Of a DNA stretch of 64,000 nucleotides, positions 8,432-16,446 are shown piece by piece. The notes below the pieces were generated by a model, which did not search any database, had not been told where the DNA came from, and saw only the letters and a program-made list of their open reading frames with translations. The DNA is from an uncultured Sphingopyxis sp. (GTDB taxonomy: Bacteria > Pseudomonadota > Alphaproteobacteria > Sphingomonadales > Sphingomonadaceae). A program made the translations under genes and the position numbers. The number at the start of each line of letters is the position of its first letter. The first letter of the stretch is position 1. The stretch lies in NCBI RefSeq assembly GCF_900078365.1, contig NZ_LT598653.1, positions 3,729,501 to 3,793,500 on the forward strand. Direction: 5' to 3'.

Positions 8432-9197
8432 TTTTCATCATTTCGTCGGTGGCCGAGATCATCTTCGAATTGACCTCATAGGCGCGCTGCGTCTCGATCA
8501 TGTCGACGAGTTCCTCGACGACATTGACGTTCGATCCCTCGAGCATCCCGCCGCGCAAAGACCCGCGGCCTTCCTCGCCCGCGCCGCCGACGAGCGGCGC
8601 GCCCGAGGCCTGCGTCTCGACGAGCATGTTGCCGCCGATCGCCTGCAGTCCCGCCGGATTGGCGAAGCGCGCGATCTCGATCCGGCCGAGTTCGAGCGCG
8701 GTGCCGTCGGCAGCGGTCGCCGACACGGTGCCGTCGAGACCGATCGTCACATTGCCCGCATCCTCGGGGATCTGGATCGCGGGGGTCAGCGGCTTGCCGT
8801 CCGAGGTCACGATCGTGCCGTCGGGAGCGCGGCCGAAATTGCCCGCGCGGGTATAGCCGATGCGTCCGTCGGGCATTTCGATCTGGAAATAGCCGGCGCC
8901 GTCGATTGCGACGTCGAGCCCGTTGCCCGTCGTCTGGAACGCGCCCTGCGTGTCGATGCGCGCGGTGCCGTTGAGTGCGACGCCGGTGCCGAGGTTGAGT
9001 CCGGTGGCATAGCGGTTTTCCGCCGTCGAGGGCGCGCCCGCCTGCGTCATCAATTGATAGCTCAGCGTCTCGAAGCTCGCGCGGTCGCGCTTGAAGCCCG
9101 TGGTGTTGACGTTGGCGAGGTTGTTGGCGATCACCTGCATCCGAAAGCCCTGGGCATCCAGACCGGTCCGCGCGACGTGCAAGGCACCGATACTCAT
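8412..9197 (-). CDS. flgG: FlgG distal rod protein
   Basis: The ATG at 9197 gives 261 residues, the length of E. coli FlgG. The N-terminus MSIGALHVARTGLDAQGFRMQVIANNLANVNTTGFKRDRASFETLSYQ and C-terminus GMLEGSNVNVVEELVDMIETQRAYEVNSKMISATDEMMKNASQTL are classic FlgG. FlgG makes the distal rod, which spans the P and L rings. The open frame continues upstream in an overlap with flgF, but the start is fixed by homology and by the AAGGAGAATAAGA purine stretch directly upstream. It sits 23 bases after flgF. Confidence 0.96.
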   Translation of the reverse strand: MSIGALHVARTGLDAQGFRMQVIANNLANVNTTGFKRDRASFETLSYQLMTQAGAPSTAENRYATGLNLGTGVALNGTARIDTQGAFQTTGNGLDVAIDGAGYFQIEMPDGRIGYTRAGNFGRAPDGTIVTSDGKPLTPAIQIPEDAGNVTIGLDGTVSATAADGTALELGRIEIARFANPAGLQAIGGNMLVETQASGAPLVGGAGEEGRGSLRGGMLEGSNVNVVEELVDMIETQRAYEVNSKMISATDEMMKNASQTL

Positions 9198-9220
9198 TCT
9201 TATTCTCCTTCGAGCGTGCT

Positions 9221-9964
9221 CTAACGGGGGAGCTGCATCAGATTGGCGGTCGCGCTGTCCATGTCGCGCACGTCGCTGATCATCTTCAATTGCGTGTCCC
9301 AGCTGCGGCTCGCCTCGATCATCTCGACGAGCGCGCTGGTCGCGGTGACGTTCGATCCTTCGATCGATCGGGTGAGCAGCCGCGCTTCGGGATCGTCGGG
9401 CAATATGCCGCCGCCCTTGACGCGGAACAGGCCGTCGAGACCCTTGGCGATCTCCGACCCCGCCGGCGTCGCGAGCCGCAGCCGGTCGACCTCCTGCGGA
9501 TTTTCGGGGTCGCCGCCCTGCGGCACGACCCACACGCGGCCCTCCTGATCGATGCTGATCGCGTCGGCGGGCGGGATCGTCACCGGCCCCTGGCCGCCCT
9601 GGACGGGATGGCCGTCGCCGGTGGTGAGCAGCCCGCTCGGCGAGATCTGCAGATCGCCGCGCCGCGTATAGGCCTCTTCGCCATCGGGCGCCTGCACGAC
9701 GAGCAAGGCGTCGCCCTGCATCGCGATGTCGAGGTCGCGCCCCGTCTGGGTGACCGTGCCCGCGCGCATGTCGGCGCCGAACACTTCCTCGGACGCCATC
9801 GCGCGCGCGTCGAGCCCGCTGCCGTCGAGCCATAGCGACTGCGCATTGGCGATGTCGGCGCGGAAGCCCGGCGTCTGCGCGTTCGCCAGATTGTTGGCGA
9901 TCGCCGTCTGCCGGGACATGCTGCCCCGCATCGCGGTGAGGCTGGTATAGATGAGGCGGTCCAT
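9221..9964 (-). CDS. flgF: FlgF proximal rod protein
   Basis: The 247-residue protein begins MDRLIYTSLTAMRGSMSRQTAIANNLANAQTPGFRADIANAQSLWLDG, which matches FlgF. The middle (VWVVPQGGDPENPQEVDRLRLA) and the C-terminus (SIEGSNVTATSALVEMIEASRSWDTQLKMI) complete the rod-protein fold. FlgF is part of the proximal rod in the periplasm. It lies between flgE (33-base gap) and flgG in the operon. Confidence 0.95.
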   Translation of the reverse strand: MDRLIYTSLTAMRGSMSRQTAIANNLANAQTPGFRADIANAQSLWLDGSGLDARAMASEEVFGADMRAGTVTQTGRDLDIAMQGDALLVVQAPDGEEAYTRRGDLQISPSGLLTTGDGHPVQGGQGPVTIPPADAISIDQEGRVWVVPQGGDPENPQEVDRLRLATPAGSEIAKGLDGLFRVKGGGILPDDPEARLLTRSIEGSNVTATSALVEMIEASRSWDTQLKMISDVRDMDSATANLMQLPR

Positions 9965-9996
9965 CTGGATACTCCCGGCAGGCGGCGGTCAGCGCG

Positions 9997-10824
9997 TCAG
10001 CGCATGCCGATGATCGTCTGGGTCAGCTGCGACGCGCCCTCGATCGCCTTGGCGTTCGCCTGGAAATTGCGCTGCGCCGACATCAGCATCACCAGTTCCT
10101 CGGTAATATCGACGTTCGAGCGTTCGAGCGCGCCCGAACGGACCGCGCCCATCGAGCCGCTGGTCGGGCCGTCGATCGTCGGCGGACCGCTTTCGCCCGT
10201 CGACTGCCAGTGCGCGTCGCCGGTCGGACGCAGACCCGACATCGTCGGGAAGGTCGCCATCGCGACCTTCCCGAGCTTCTGGTCTTCGCCGTTCGCAAAG
10301 GTCGCGGTGACGAGGCCGTCGAGGCCGATCGACACATTGACCAGCGACGCGGCCGGGTCGGAGGGCGCGCCCGTGGGCAACTGCATGTCGAAGGCGCCGG
10401 CAAGCGTGTTGTTGGTGACATTGCCGTCGGCGTCGACGGGCAGCAGCTGCAATTTCGCGCCGGTCGTATCGATGACATAGCCCTCGGGCGTCGGTTCGAA
10501 CGAACCGTTGCGCGTATAGGTGATCGCCTCGGTCGGCGGATTGCCCTTCACGATGAACATGCCCTCGCCGACGATCGCCATGTCGAGCGTCTTTTCGCTC
10601 GCTTCGTACGAACCCTGCGTGAACTGCTGGGTGATGCCGTTGAGACGCGTGCCCTGGCCGGCGATCGTCTTCGTCGACTGCGTCGGCGACGAAGCGAAGA
10701 TGTCGCCGAACTGCGCTTTGCTGCGCTTGAAACCGACCGAGCCGGCGTTGGCGATATTGTTCGAGATGACCGACATGTCGGTCTGCGAAGCCTTGAGGCC
10801 CGAAAGCGAGGTAAAGAATGACAT
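9997..10824 (-). CDS. flgE: FlgE flagellar hook protein, short form
   Basis: From the ATG at 10824 the product is 275 residues. The N-terminus (MSFFTSLSGLKASQTDMSVISNNIANAGSVGFKRSKAQFGDIFAS) and C-terminus (RSGALERSNVDITEELVMLMSAQRNFQANAKAIEGASQLTQTIIGM) are hook-type, and flgD is directly upstream, so this is FlgE rather than a second FlgG. It is much shorter than E. coli FlgE (about 400) or Caulobacter FlgE (about 590), so the outer surface domain is reduced. Hook proteins of this length occur in Bacillus. It is translated from a start four bases after the flgD stop. Confidence 0.9.
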   Translation of the reverse strand: MSFFTSLSGLKASQTDMSVISNNIANAGSVGFKRSKAQFGDIFASSPTQSTKTIAGQGTRLNGITQQFTQGSYEASEKTLDMAIVGEGMFIVKGNPPTEAITYTRNGSFEPTPEGYVIDTTGAKLQLLPVDADGNVTNNTLAGAFDMQLPTGAPSDPAASLVNVSIGLDGLVTATFANGEDQKLGKVAMATFPTMSGLRPTGDAHWQSTGESGPPTIDGPTSGSMGAVRSGALERSNVDITEELVMLMSAQRNFQANAKAIEGASQLTQTIIGMR

Positions 10825-10828
10825 GGAC

Positions 10829-11128
10829 TTATCCTTCCTGGGTGGTGGGGGTCGAAGGCGTTGCGGCCTTGATGTCCTGAAGCAGCTGCGTCTGCGCGGC
10901 GAGCTGCTCCGAAATCTGCGCGAGCACATTGTTCGTCTCGCTGATTCCGGCGAGGCTCGAGAATTGCGCCATCTGGGCAACCATCTCGGTGTTATCGACG
11001 GGGTTGAACGGGTCCTGCTGCGACAGCTGCGCGGTCATCAGGCGAAGGAAATCGCTCTGATCCATCTGCTGGCTGCTGCCCTTCGGCTGGATCACCGGGC
11101 TGTTGTTCGTAATGCTGTAGACGCCCAT
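10829..11128 (-). CDS. flgD: FlgD hook-capping protein, N-terminal-only form
   Basis: Only 99 residues are encoded. They contain the conserved FlgD N-terminal motif: MDQSDFLRLMTAQLSQQDPFNPVDNTEMVAQMAQFSSLAGISETNNVLAQI. The tudor-like and Ig-like C-terminal domains of the 220-250 residue homologues are absent, and the frame ends naturally with a Pro/Thr-rich tail and no sign of a frameshift. FlgD is exported to cap the growing hook. The shortening parallels that of the downstream hook protein. The gene is tightly placed between flgC and flgE. Confidence 0.9.
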   Translation of the reverse strand: MGVYSITNNSPVIQPKGSSQQMDQSDFLRLMTAQLSQQDPFNPVDNTEMVAQMAQFSSLAGISETNNVLAQISEQLAAQTQLLQDIKAATPSTPTTQEG

Positions 11129-11129
11129 C

Positions 11130-11537
11130 TTACTGTCCCATCCTGAGAGTTTCGTTGATCAGGCCCTTCGCGGTTTCGAGGACCTGGACATTGTTCTGAT
11201 ACTGGCGCGCGGTCTCGACCATCTCAACCAGCTCGGCGGCGCTATCGACCGCGGCTTCCCAGACGTTGCCGTCGGCGTCGGCGAGCGGGTTCGACGGATC
11301 GTGGCGCTTCGACGGCGCCATTTTCGAGGTCGTGACCTGGTCGATCTGGACCGTCGCGCGGCCATGATCGTCCATCACGGTACGGAACACGGGCTTGAGC
11401 GAGCGAAAGGCGCCCGCCTCGCTGCCCGCGACCGTCCCCGCGTTGGCGAGGTTCGACGCGGTGGTGTTCAGCCGGACGAGCTGCGCCGACATGGCGCGGC
11501 CGCTGATGTCGAAGACGGAGAAATTGCTCATCGTCAT
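11130..11537 (-). CDS. flgC: FlgC proximal rod protein
   Basis: The ATG at 11537 overlaps the flgB stop codon by four-base coupling and gives 135 residues, the normal FlgC size. The sequence MSNFSVFDISGRAMSAQLVRLNTTASNLANAGTVAGSEAGAFRSLKPVF and the C-terminal AELVEMVETARQYQNNVQVLETAKGLINETLRMGQ are diagnostic. FlgC is a proximal rod subunit. A second ATG at 11531 could also serve as start. Confidence 0.95.
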   Translation of the reverse strand: MTMSNFSVFDISGRAMSAQLVRLNTTASNLANAGTVAGSEAGAFRSLKPVFRTVMDDHGRATVQIDQVTTSKMAPSKRHDPSNPLADADGNVWEAAVDSAAELVEMVETARQYQNNVQVLETAKGLINETLRMGQ

Positions 11538-11875
11538 TCGCCCTTCAGCGCGCGCGACAGCGTGTTGATGCGGCCGCTCAAAAAAGCGAGGCTCGACCGG
11601 TAGGCGAGCGCGTTTTCGGCATAGGCGGTCTGTTCGGTCGCCATCTCGACGGTGTTGCCGTCGAGCGACGCCTGGACGGGCACGCGGTAAGAGATCGCGC
11701 CCTCGGTCGAAGCGCCCTGCTGCGCGAGGTCGAGCGCCTTGGCGAAGTCGATGTCGCGTGCCTTGTAATTCGGCGTCGCCGCGTTCGCGATGTTCGACGC
11801 GAGCATCATCATGCGCTGGCTGCGCAGCTGGAGCGCCGTCGCGTGCAGGCCAAAGAGTTTCTCGGATGCCATCAT
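11534..11875 (-). CDS. flgB: FlgB proximal rod protein
   Basis: The 113-residue protein starts MMASEKLFGLHATALQLRSQRMMMLASNIANAATPNYKARDIDFAKAL, the FlgB signature with the ANAATPNY motif, and ends VEMATEQTAYAENALAYRSSLAFLSGRINTLSRALKGE. It is the first gene of the eleven-gene minus-strand operon. A strong sigma-54 promoter lies 66-83 bases upstream (11941-11958). Either of the two adjacent ATG codons (11875 or 11872) may be used. Confidence 0.95.
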   Translation of the reverse strand: MMASEKLFGLHATALQLRSQRMMMLASNIANAATPNYKARDIDFAKALDLAQQGASTEGAISYRVPVQASLDGNTVEMATEQTAYAENALAYRSSLAFLSGRINTLSRALKGE

Positions 11876-11940
11876 CCCGTTCCTTCCACTGTCGCCATCC
11901 GGCCGGCTGGCACGGACGCGCGGAAATACACCAAGGCAGG

Positions 11941-11958
11941 ATGCAATGGCCGTGCCAA
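11941..11958 (-). promoter_or_regulatory. Sigma-54 promoter for the flgB-flgL operon
   Basis: On the minus strand this reads TTGGCACGGCCATTGCAT. It has the -24 element TGGCAC and the -12 element TTGCA with exactly ten bases between the GG and GC pairs, so it is essentially the consensus. It lies 66 bases upstream of the flgB ATG. The neighbouring AT-rich tract (11962-11993) could hold IHF or activator sites; that part is inference. Confidence 0.88.
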
Positions 11959-12078
11959 AAGCGTTTTTTATATATATTTCCGATGTTTATTGGCAGCTCT
12001 AGGCGGGACGCGATCGCTCTCGTCAAAAAACCGACGATGCCCGCGGCCCTCCGGCAAAAGCGCGCGCCAAACCGCGAC

Positions 12079-12094
12079 TGGCACGCTTCCTGCA
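12079..12094 (+). promoter_or_regulatory. Sigma-54 promoter for flgA
   Basis: TGGCACGCTTCCTGCA has the -24 TGGCAC and a -12 CTGCA with the required ten bases between GG and GC. It sits 39 bases before the flgA TTG start. It is back to back with the flgB promoter, so one activator-binding region between them could serve both. Confidence 0.82.
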
Positions 12095-12132
12095 CCCTAT
12101 CAGGCGAGCCACCGGACCGAAGGAGATCACCC

Positions 12133-12642
12133 TTGTCCCGCAACATTCTCGCCGGCCTTGCCGCCTGCGCCATCGCCGCCCCCTATGGCGCCGCCGCCCA
12201 GCAGGCGACCGAGGACTGGCAGGCAATCGACGCGCTGACCGCGACGGTCGCCAATGCCCTCGGCCGCACCGCGACGCCGATCGACCGCCGCATCAAGCTC
12301 GCGCGCTGCCCCGAACAGGCCTCGATCACCGCGATCGACGCGCGCACGCTTGCGGTGCGCTGCGATCCGCTCGGCTGGCGCCTGCGCGTCCCGATGACGG
12401 GACCCTCCGCGGCCGCGCCCGCGGCGGCAGGCTATGCGCGCCCCGCGCAAAGCGCCCCGGTGATCCGCCGCGGCGACAATGTCCGCGTGACGATCGAAAC
12501 GCAAAGCTATGCGATCAGCTATGCCGCGATCGCCGCCGAGGACGGCCGCGTCGGCGAGACGATCGCGCTCAGGGGCGACGACAACAGGTCGAAGCTCAGC
12601 GCCACGGTAACCGGCCCGGGCCGCGCCATCCTGCAAGACTGA
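12133..12642 (+). CDS. flgA: FlgA P-ring assembly chaperone
   Basis: The product is 169 residues, starting at a TTG preceded by AAGGAG at a good distance; no ATG fits. A Sec signal peptide (SRNILAGLAACAIAAPYGAAAQQ) is followed by a domain with LARCPEQ and a terminal SAF-like module (PVIRRGDNVRVTIETQSYAISYAAIAAEDGRVGETIALRG...LSATVTGPGRAIL). This is the FlgA pattern of a periplasmic chaperone that helps FlgI polymerise. It is shorter than E. coli FlgA (219). A sigma-54 promoter lies upstream and a strong terminator downstream, so it appears monocistronic. Confidence 0.88.
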   Translation: MSRNILAGLAACAIAAPYGAAAQQATEDWQAIDALTATVANALGRTATPIDRRIKLARCPEQASITAIDARTLAVRCDPLGWRLRVPMTGPSAAAPAAAGYARPAQSAPVIRRGDNVRVTIETQSYAISYAAIAAEDGRVGETIALRGDDNRSKLSATVTGPGRAILQD

Positions 12643-12667
12643 TTCCGCCCTCATTGCCCATCCATCG

Positions 12668-12718
12668 GGCCCGGCCTGTCGGCTTTCCGACGGCGCCGGG
12701 CCTTTCTTTTGTTTTTTT
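12668..12718 (+). terminator. Rho-independent terminator after flgA
   Basis: GGCCCGGC (12668-12675) pairs with GCCGGGCC (12695-12702), and an inner GTCGG/CCGAC stem lies between them. The hairpin is followed by a T-rich tract (12703-12718). It begins 26 bases after the flgA stop and separates flgA from flgM. Confidence 0.88.
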
Positions 12719-12810
12719 GAGCGGGCGCCCTTAATCGTCGCATACACCATCCGTTAAAGCCTTCGTGAACCGCGCCGTCACTTTTCTGACGGCACCGGAT
12801 GGAGGCTTTT

Positions 12811-13110
12811 ATGTCGGGTGACAGCAAGATCGGACCAGTCGGCGCCGCCGGCCGCACCGTCCCTTTGCGCCGGGTCGCCAGCGAGAATATCGCGGCGATG
12901 CGCACGCCCGCGCAACTCCAGCCGGCGCAGGAGAATTTGCCGGCCGCAAAGCTGACGCGCCTCGCCAGCAGCCTTGCCGACCAGGCGCCGCCGGTCGACG
13001 TCGCACGCGTCGCCGCGCTGCGCACCGCGATCGCGGGCGGCGGCTATGGCGTTCATCCGGCGATCATCGCGAGCGCGATGCTCGACTTCCACGGCCGCGG
13101 GACCGAATGA
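12811..13110 (+). CDS. flgM: FlgM anti-sigma-28 factor
   Basis: The 99-residue protein ends in two helices typical of FlgM (KLTRLASSLADQAPPVDVARVAALRTAIAGGGYGVHPAIIASAMLDF). FlgM holds FliA inactive until hook completion allows its export. The ATG at 12811 is chosen because GGAGG lies seven bases upstream; the ATG at 12799 is inside that ribosome-binding region. The gene overlaps the next gene (ATGATG) and lies about 3.3 kb upstream of its target fliA on the same strand. Confidence 0.88.
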   Translation: MSGDSKIGPVGAAGRTVPLRRVASENIAAMRTPAQLQPAQENLPAAKLTRLASSLADQAPPVDVARVAALRTAIAGGGYGVHPAIIASAMLDFHGRGTE

Positions 13111-13415
13111 TGCTGGCGCAGATGGACGAGGTTCAATCGCGGCTCAACGCGCTCGTCGGCGCGCTCGACGGGCACGACGCCGGCGCGATCATCGCCGCGA
13201 CCGAAGAGCTCGCAACCGCGGTGATCCTGTTTCGCGGCGCGGCCATCCCCGCAGGCAGCGAGCAGCGCGCGCGCGCGCTGATCGGCCAGACGCTGAACCA
13301 GCTCGAAGCCGCGGCAGTGCGCGTCAACATATTGAAGAACTGGACGCGTCAGAGGATTGACAAGAGCCACGAAATCCGCGGCACGCGGCCGCGAGGCGCG
13401 GCTTTAAGCTACTGA
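13107..13415 (+). CDS. FlgN-like flagellar chaperone (small, helical)
   Basis: The 102-residue product is predicted largely helical: MMLAQMDEVQSRLNALVGALDGHDAGAIIAATEELATAVILFRGAAI...ARALIGQTLNQLEAAAVRVNILKNWTRQRIDKSHEI. Its position right after flgM, with overlapping start and stop codons, is that of flgN, the chaperone for FlgK and FlgL. Sequence identity to FlgN is weak by eye, so the call relies mainly on context, size and helical content. The C-terminal 15 residues are basic. Confidence 0.6.
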   Translation: MMLAQMDEVQSRLNALVGALDGHDAGAIIAATEELATAVILFRGAAIPAGSEQRARALIGQTLNQLEAAAVRVNILKNWTRQRIDKSHEIRGTRPRGAALSY

Positions 13416-13447
13416 TAACCAGATAATTTCCGTGCCATTCGAGAAAG

Positions 13448-13463
13448 TGGCACGATGATTGCT
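13448..13463 (+). promoter_or_regulatory. Sigma-54 promoter for the transglycosylase-flhA-fliA operon
   Basis: TGGCACGATGATTGCT matches -24 TGGCAC and -12 TTGC with ten bases between GG and GC. It lies 33 bases before the ATG at 13496. A second, inverted CGTGCCA at 13431-13437 stands just upstream. The promoter would place flhA and fliA under the sigma-54 activator. Confidence 0.85.
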
Positions 13464-13495
13464 TTTGGTCTGCTGAACAAGCGGAACCGAAAGCC

Positions 13496-14326
13496 ATGAA
13501 CGCAATCAACCATCCCCAGGGCGCCCACCGCATCGCCGCACCCGTGCTCGACGCGGTGCAAAGCGCGTCGGCGCGATCGGGAATCGATTTCGACTATCTG
13601 TTCGACGTCGCGCGCGTCGAAAGCGGCTATGATCCCGCGGCAAGGGCATCGACCTCGTCGGCGCGCGGCCTCTATCAGTTCACCAAGCAGACCTGGCTCG
13701 CGACGCTCGAACGCCACGGCGCCAGCCACGGCCTCGCGTGGGCGGCCGATGCAATCGGCCGCGACGCGTCGGGCCGGCTGAGCGTCGCCGACCCCGTTCT
13801 CCGCCAGCAGATCTTCGACCTGCGCGACGATCCGGCGGCGGCGTCGAACATGGCCGCCGCGCTGACCGGCGACAATCGCGCCTATCTCGAAAGCCGGATC
13901 GGCCGCGGCGCCGAGCCCGTCGACCTCTATCTCGCGCATTTCCTCGGGAGCGGCGGCGCCGCCAAATTCCTGACGGCGCTCGAAGCGAATCCCGACCAGC
14001 CCGGCGCGTCGATGCTGCCCGAGGCGGCGGCCGCCAACCGCTCGGTCTTCTACGCCGCCGATGGCAGCATGCGCAGCCTCGCCGAGATCCGCGACCGCTT
14101 TCGCGTGAAGCTCGAAGAGGGCGGCAAGATCGAGAATATGAAGCCCTTCGCCCCCTCGAGCTGGCACGTGCAGGCGAGCAGTTCGAGCGGATTGGCGGGC
14201 GCCACCGGCGGAGGACGTCCGCCGCTTCAGATGATGGATATCCAGCCCATGCCCAAAAAGCTCTCGATGGGCTTTGCCGCCGATGCCTATCGGCGGCTCG
14301 CGTCGCTTTCGGGAGGCGCGGCATGA
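13496..14326 (+). CDS. Flagellar lytic transglycosylase (SLT domain, SltF-like)
   Basis: This 276-residue protein has an SLT domain near the N-terminus. The catalytic glutamate is E42 in ARVESGYDP, followed by STSSARGLYQFTKQTWLATLERHG. Later motifs (DLYLAHFLGSGGAAKFLTALEANP) also fit peptidoglycan transglycosylases. No clear signal peptide is visible, so export may go through the flagellar type III system or an unusual route. In alphaproteobacteria such an enzyme replaces the muramidase half of FlgJ, which is missing here. Its stop overlaps the flhA start (ATGA), so the two are coupled. Confidence 0.82.
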   Translation: MNAINHPQGAHRIAAPVLDAVQSASARSGIDFDYLFDVARVESGYDPAARASTSSARGLYQFTKQTWLATLERHGASHGLAWAADAIGRDASGRLSVADPVLRQQIFDLRDDPAAASNMAAALTGDNRAYLESRIGRGAEPVDLYLAHFLGSGGAAKFLTALEANPDQPGASMLPEAAAANRSVFYAADGSMRSLAEIRDRFRVKLEEGGKIENMKPFAPSSWHVQASSSSGLAGATGGGRPPLQMMDIQPMPKKLSMGFAADAYRRLASLSGGAA

Positions 14327-16446
14327 CCGCGGGCTTCAACCTCCGCAATTTCGCGCGCTTCGCGAGCGTCTCGGCACTGCCGGCGGGGATGCTGATCCTC
14401 GTCGCGCTGATGGTGATCCCGGTCTCGCCGCTGATCCTCGACATCAGCTTCGTCGCCAACATCATGATCAGCCTGCTGATCCTGATGGTCGCGCTGCAGG
14501 CGTCGAAACCGCTCGATTTCTCGGCCTTCCCGACCGTGTTGCTGCTCGCGACCCTGTTCCGCCTCGCGTTGAACGTCGCCTCGACGCGCGTCGTGCTCGT
14601 CCATGGTCATGAGGGGACCGCCTCGGCGGGCCATGTCATCGAAGCCTTCGGCCAGGTGCTGATCGGCGGCGACTATGTCGTCGGCCTGTTCGTCTTCGTC
14701 GTGCTGATGATCATCAACCTGATCGTGATCACCAAGGGCGCGGGCCGCGTGTCCGAAGTGTCGGCGCGCTTCACGCTCGACGCGCTCCCCGGCAAGCAGA
14801 TGGCGATCGACGCCGACCTCAACGCCGGGCTGCTCACGCCCGAAGAGGCCAAGGCGCGCCGCGTCGAGGTCGGCACCGAGGCCGATTTCTACGGCTCGAT
14901 GGACGGCGCCTCGAAATTCGTGAAGGGCGACGCGGTCGCGGGCCTGCTCATCCTGTTCGTCAATATCGTCGGCGGGCTGATCCTCGGCATGTTCAGCCAC
15001 GGGCTCAGCCTTTCCGAGGCGGGCAGCACCTATATCACGCTCGCGATCGGCGACGCGCTCGTCGCGCAGATTCCGGCGCTGCTGCTGTCGATCGCCGCCG
15101 CCGCGATCGTCACCCGCGTCGCCTCGCCCTTCGACCTCAGCGGCCAGATCGGCAGCCAGTTCTCCTCGCCCGTCATCTGGATGGCGGTCGGCGGCATCCT
15201 CTTCATCCTCGGCCTCGTCCCCGCGATGCCGCAGATGCTGATCCTGCCCGCCGCCGCGCTGGCGTTCGGCATCGGCTGGCAGCTCCGCCGCGCCGAAGCG
15301 GCGGTCGCCGACCTGCCCGAACCCGCCGCCCCCGCGCCCGACCCGTCGCGCATCGAATGGGCCGACGTCAGCGACGCGAGCGCGTGCCAGCTCGAGATCG
15401 GCTATGCGCTCGTCACCCTCGTCGACGAACGCAAGGGATCGCCGCTGATGACGCGCATCACCGGCATCCGCCGCCAGCTGTCGAAGGAACTGGGTTTCGT
15501 CGTTCCGCCGGTGAAGGTCAGCGACGACCTGTCGCTGCCGGGCAACGTCTATCGCATCTCGGTCGCCGGGGTGATCGTCGGCGAGGATGAGGTCTTCCCC
15601 AACGAAATGCTCGCGCTCGATTCGGGCGATCTTGTCACCAAGGTGACCGGGCGGCCGTGCAAGGATCCGACCTTCGGCCTCGACGCGCTGTGGATTCCGA
15701 AGGCGATGCAGAATGACGCGATCGCGGCGGGCTATACCGTCGTCGATCCCGCCACCGTCGTCGCGACGCACCTCAACAACAGTATCGTCGCCTCGGCCGC
15801 CGAGCTGTTCGGCATCGACGACGCGCAGGCGCTGATCGACAATCTCAAGACGCACTATCCGCAACTCGCGCAGAATCTCAGCCCACAGGGCTATTCGTTG
15901 CCGCGCGTGGCGAGCCTGTGCAAATCGCTGCTCGTCGAGCGCGTGCCGCTGCGCGATTTCCGCAAGATCGCCGAGGCGATGGTCGCGCTGTCGAGCCAGC
16001 AACTCGGCGAGATCGACCTCGTCGAAGCGGTACGCCAGCGCATCGGCGCGCTGATCGTCCAGACGATCGTGCCCAGCCGGATGCCGCTGCCCGTCGTCAC
16101 CTTCAGCCCCGAGATCGAGATGCTGCTCAATCAGGCCGTGCGCGCCAATCCCGCCGCCGAATGGCCGTTCGAGCACGGCATGGCGATGACGATCATCGAA
16201 CAGGTCGGGCAGGCGGTCGAACCGCTGCTGCTCCAGACGCGCAGCTTCGCGCTCGTCGCCTCGCCGATCTGCCGCTCCGCCTTATCGCGCCTCGTGCGCG
16301 CCACTTTCCCCGACGTCGCCGTCATCTCCTACCTCGAGATTCCGGCGACCAAGCAGACCGAAATCGTCGCGACGATCGGCGCTGAAGCGCCGCGCCTCGC
16401 GGCCGGTCCGGGTGCCCCCATGGAGGACCAAGTGCATGAGAATTGA
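14323..16446 (+). CDS. flhA: FlhA flagellar type III export gate protein
   Basis: The 707-residue protein has an N-terminal set of about eight membrane helices (ALPAGMLILVALMVIPVSPLILDISFVANIMISLLILMVAL...), the conserved cytoplasmic loop region (GAGRVSEVSARFTLDALPGKQMAIDADLNAGLLTPEEAKARR) and a large soluble C-terminal domain ending in IPATKQTEIVATIG. These are invariant FHIPEP-family features. FlhA forms the nonameric export gate that receives chaperone-substrate complexes. It overlaps fliA by 11 bases downstream. Length is normal. Confidence 0.97.
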   Translation: MTAGFNLRNFARFASVSALPAGMLILVALMVIPVSPLILDISFVANIMISLLILMVALQASKPLDFSAFPTVLLLATLFRLALNVASTRVVLVHGHEGTASAGHVIEAFGQVLIGGDYVVGLFVFVVLMIINLIVITKGAGRVSEVSARFTLDALPGKQMAIDADLNAGLLTPEEAKARRVEVGTEADFYGSMDGASKFVKGDAVAGLLILFVNIVGGLILGMFSHGLSLSEAGSTYITLAIGDALVAQIPALLLSIAAAAIVTRVASPFDLSGQIGSQFSSPVIWMAVGGILFILGLVPAMPQMLILPAAALAFGIGWQLRRAEAAVADLPEPAAPAPDPSRIEWADVSDASACQLEIGYALVTLVDERKGSPLMTRITGIRRQLSKELGFVVPPVKVSDDLSLPGNVYRISVAGVIVGEDEVFPNEMLALDSGDLVTKVTGRPCKDPTFGLDALWIPKAMQNDAIAAGYTVVDPATVVATHLNNSIVASAAELFGIDDAQALIDNLKTHYPQLAQNLSPQGYSLPRVASLCKSLLVERVPLRDFRKIAEAMVALSSQQLGEIDLVEAVRQRIGALIVQTIVPSRMPLPVVTFSPEIEMLLNQAVRANPAAEWPFEHGMAMTIIEQVGQAVEPLLLQTRSFALVASPICRSALSRLVRATFPDVAVISYLEIPATKQTEIVATIGAEAPRLAAGPGAPMEDQVHEN

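Noticed and set aside
14287..16176. A 629-codon minus-strand open frame opposite flhA
   Set aside because: FlhA is unmistakable on the plus strand; the antisense product is low-complexity and acidic/basic with no domain.
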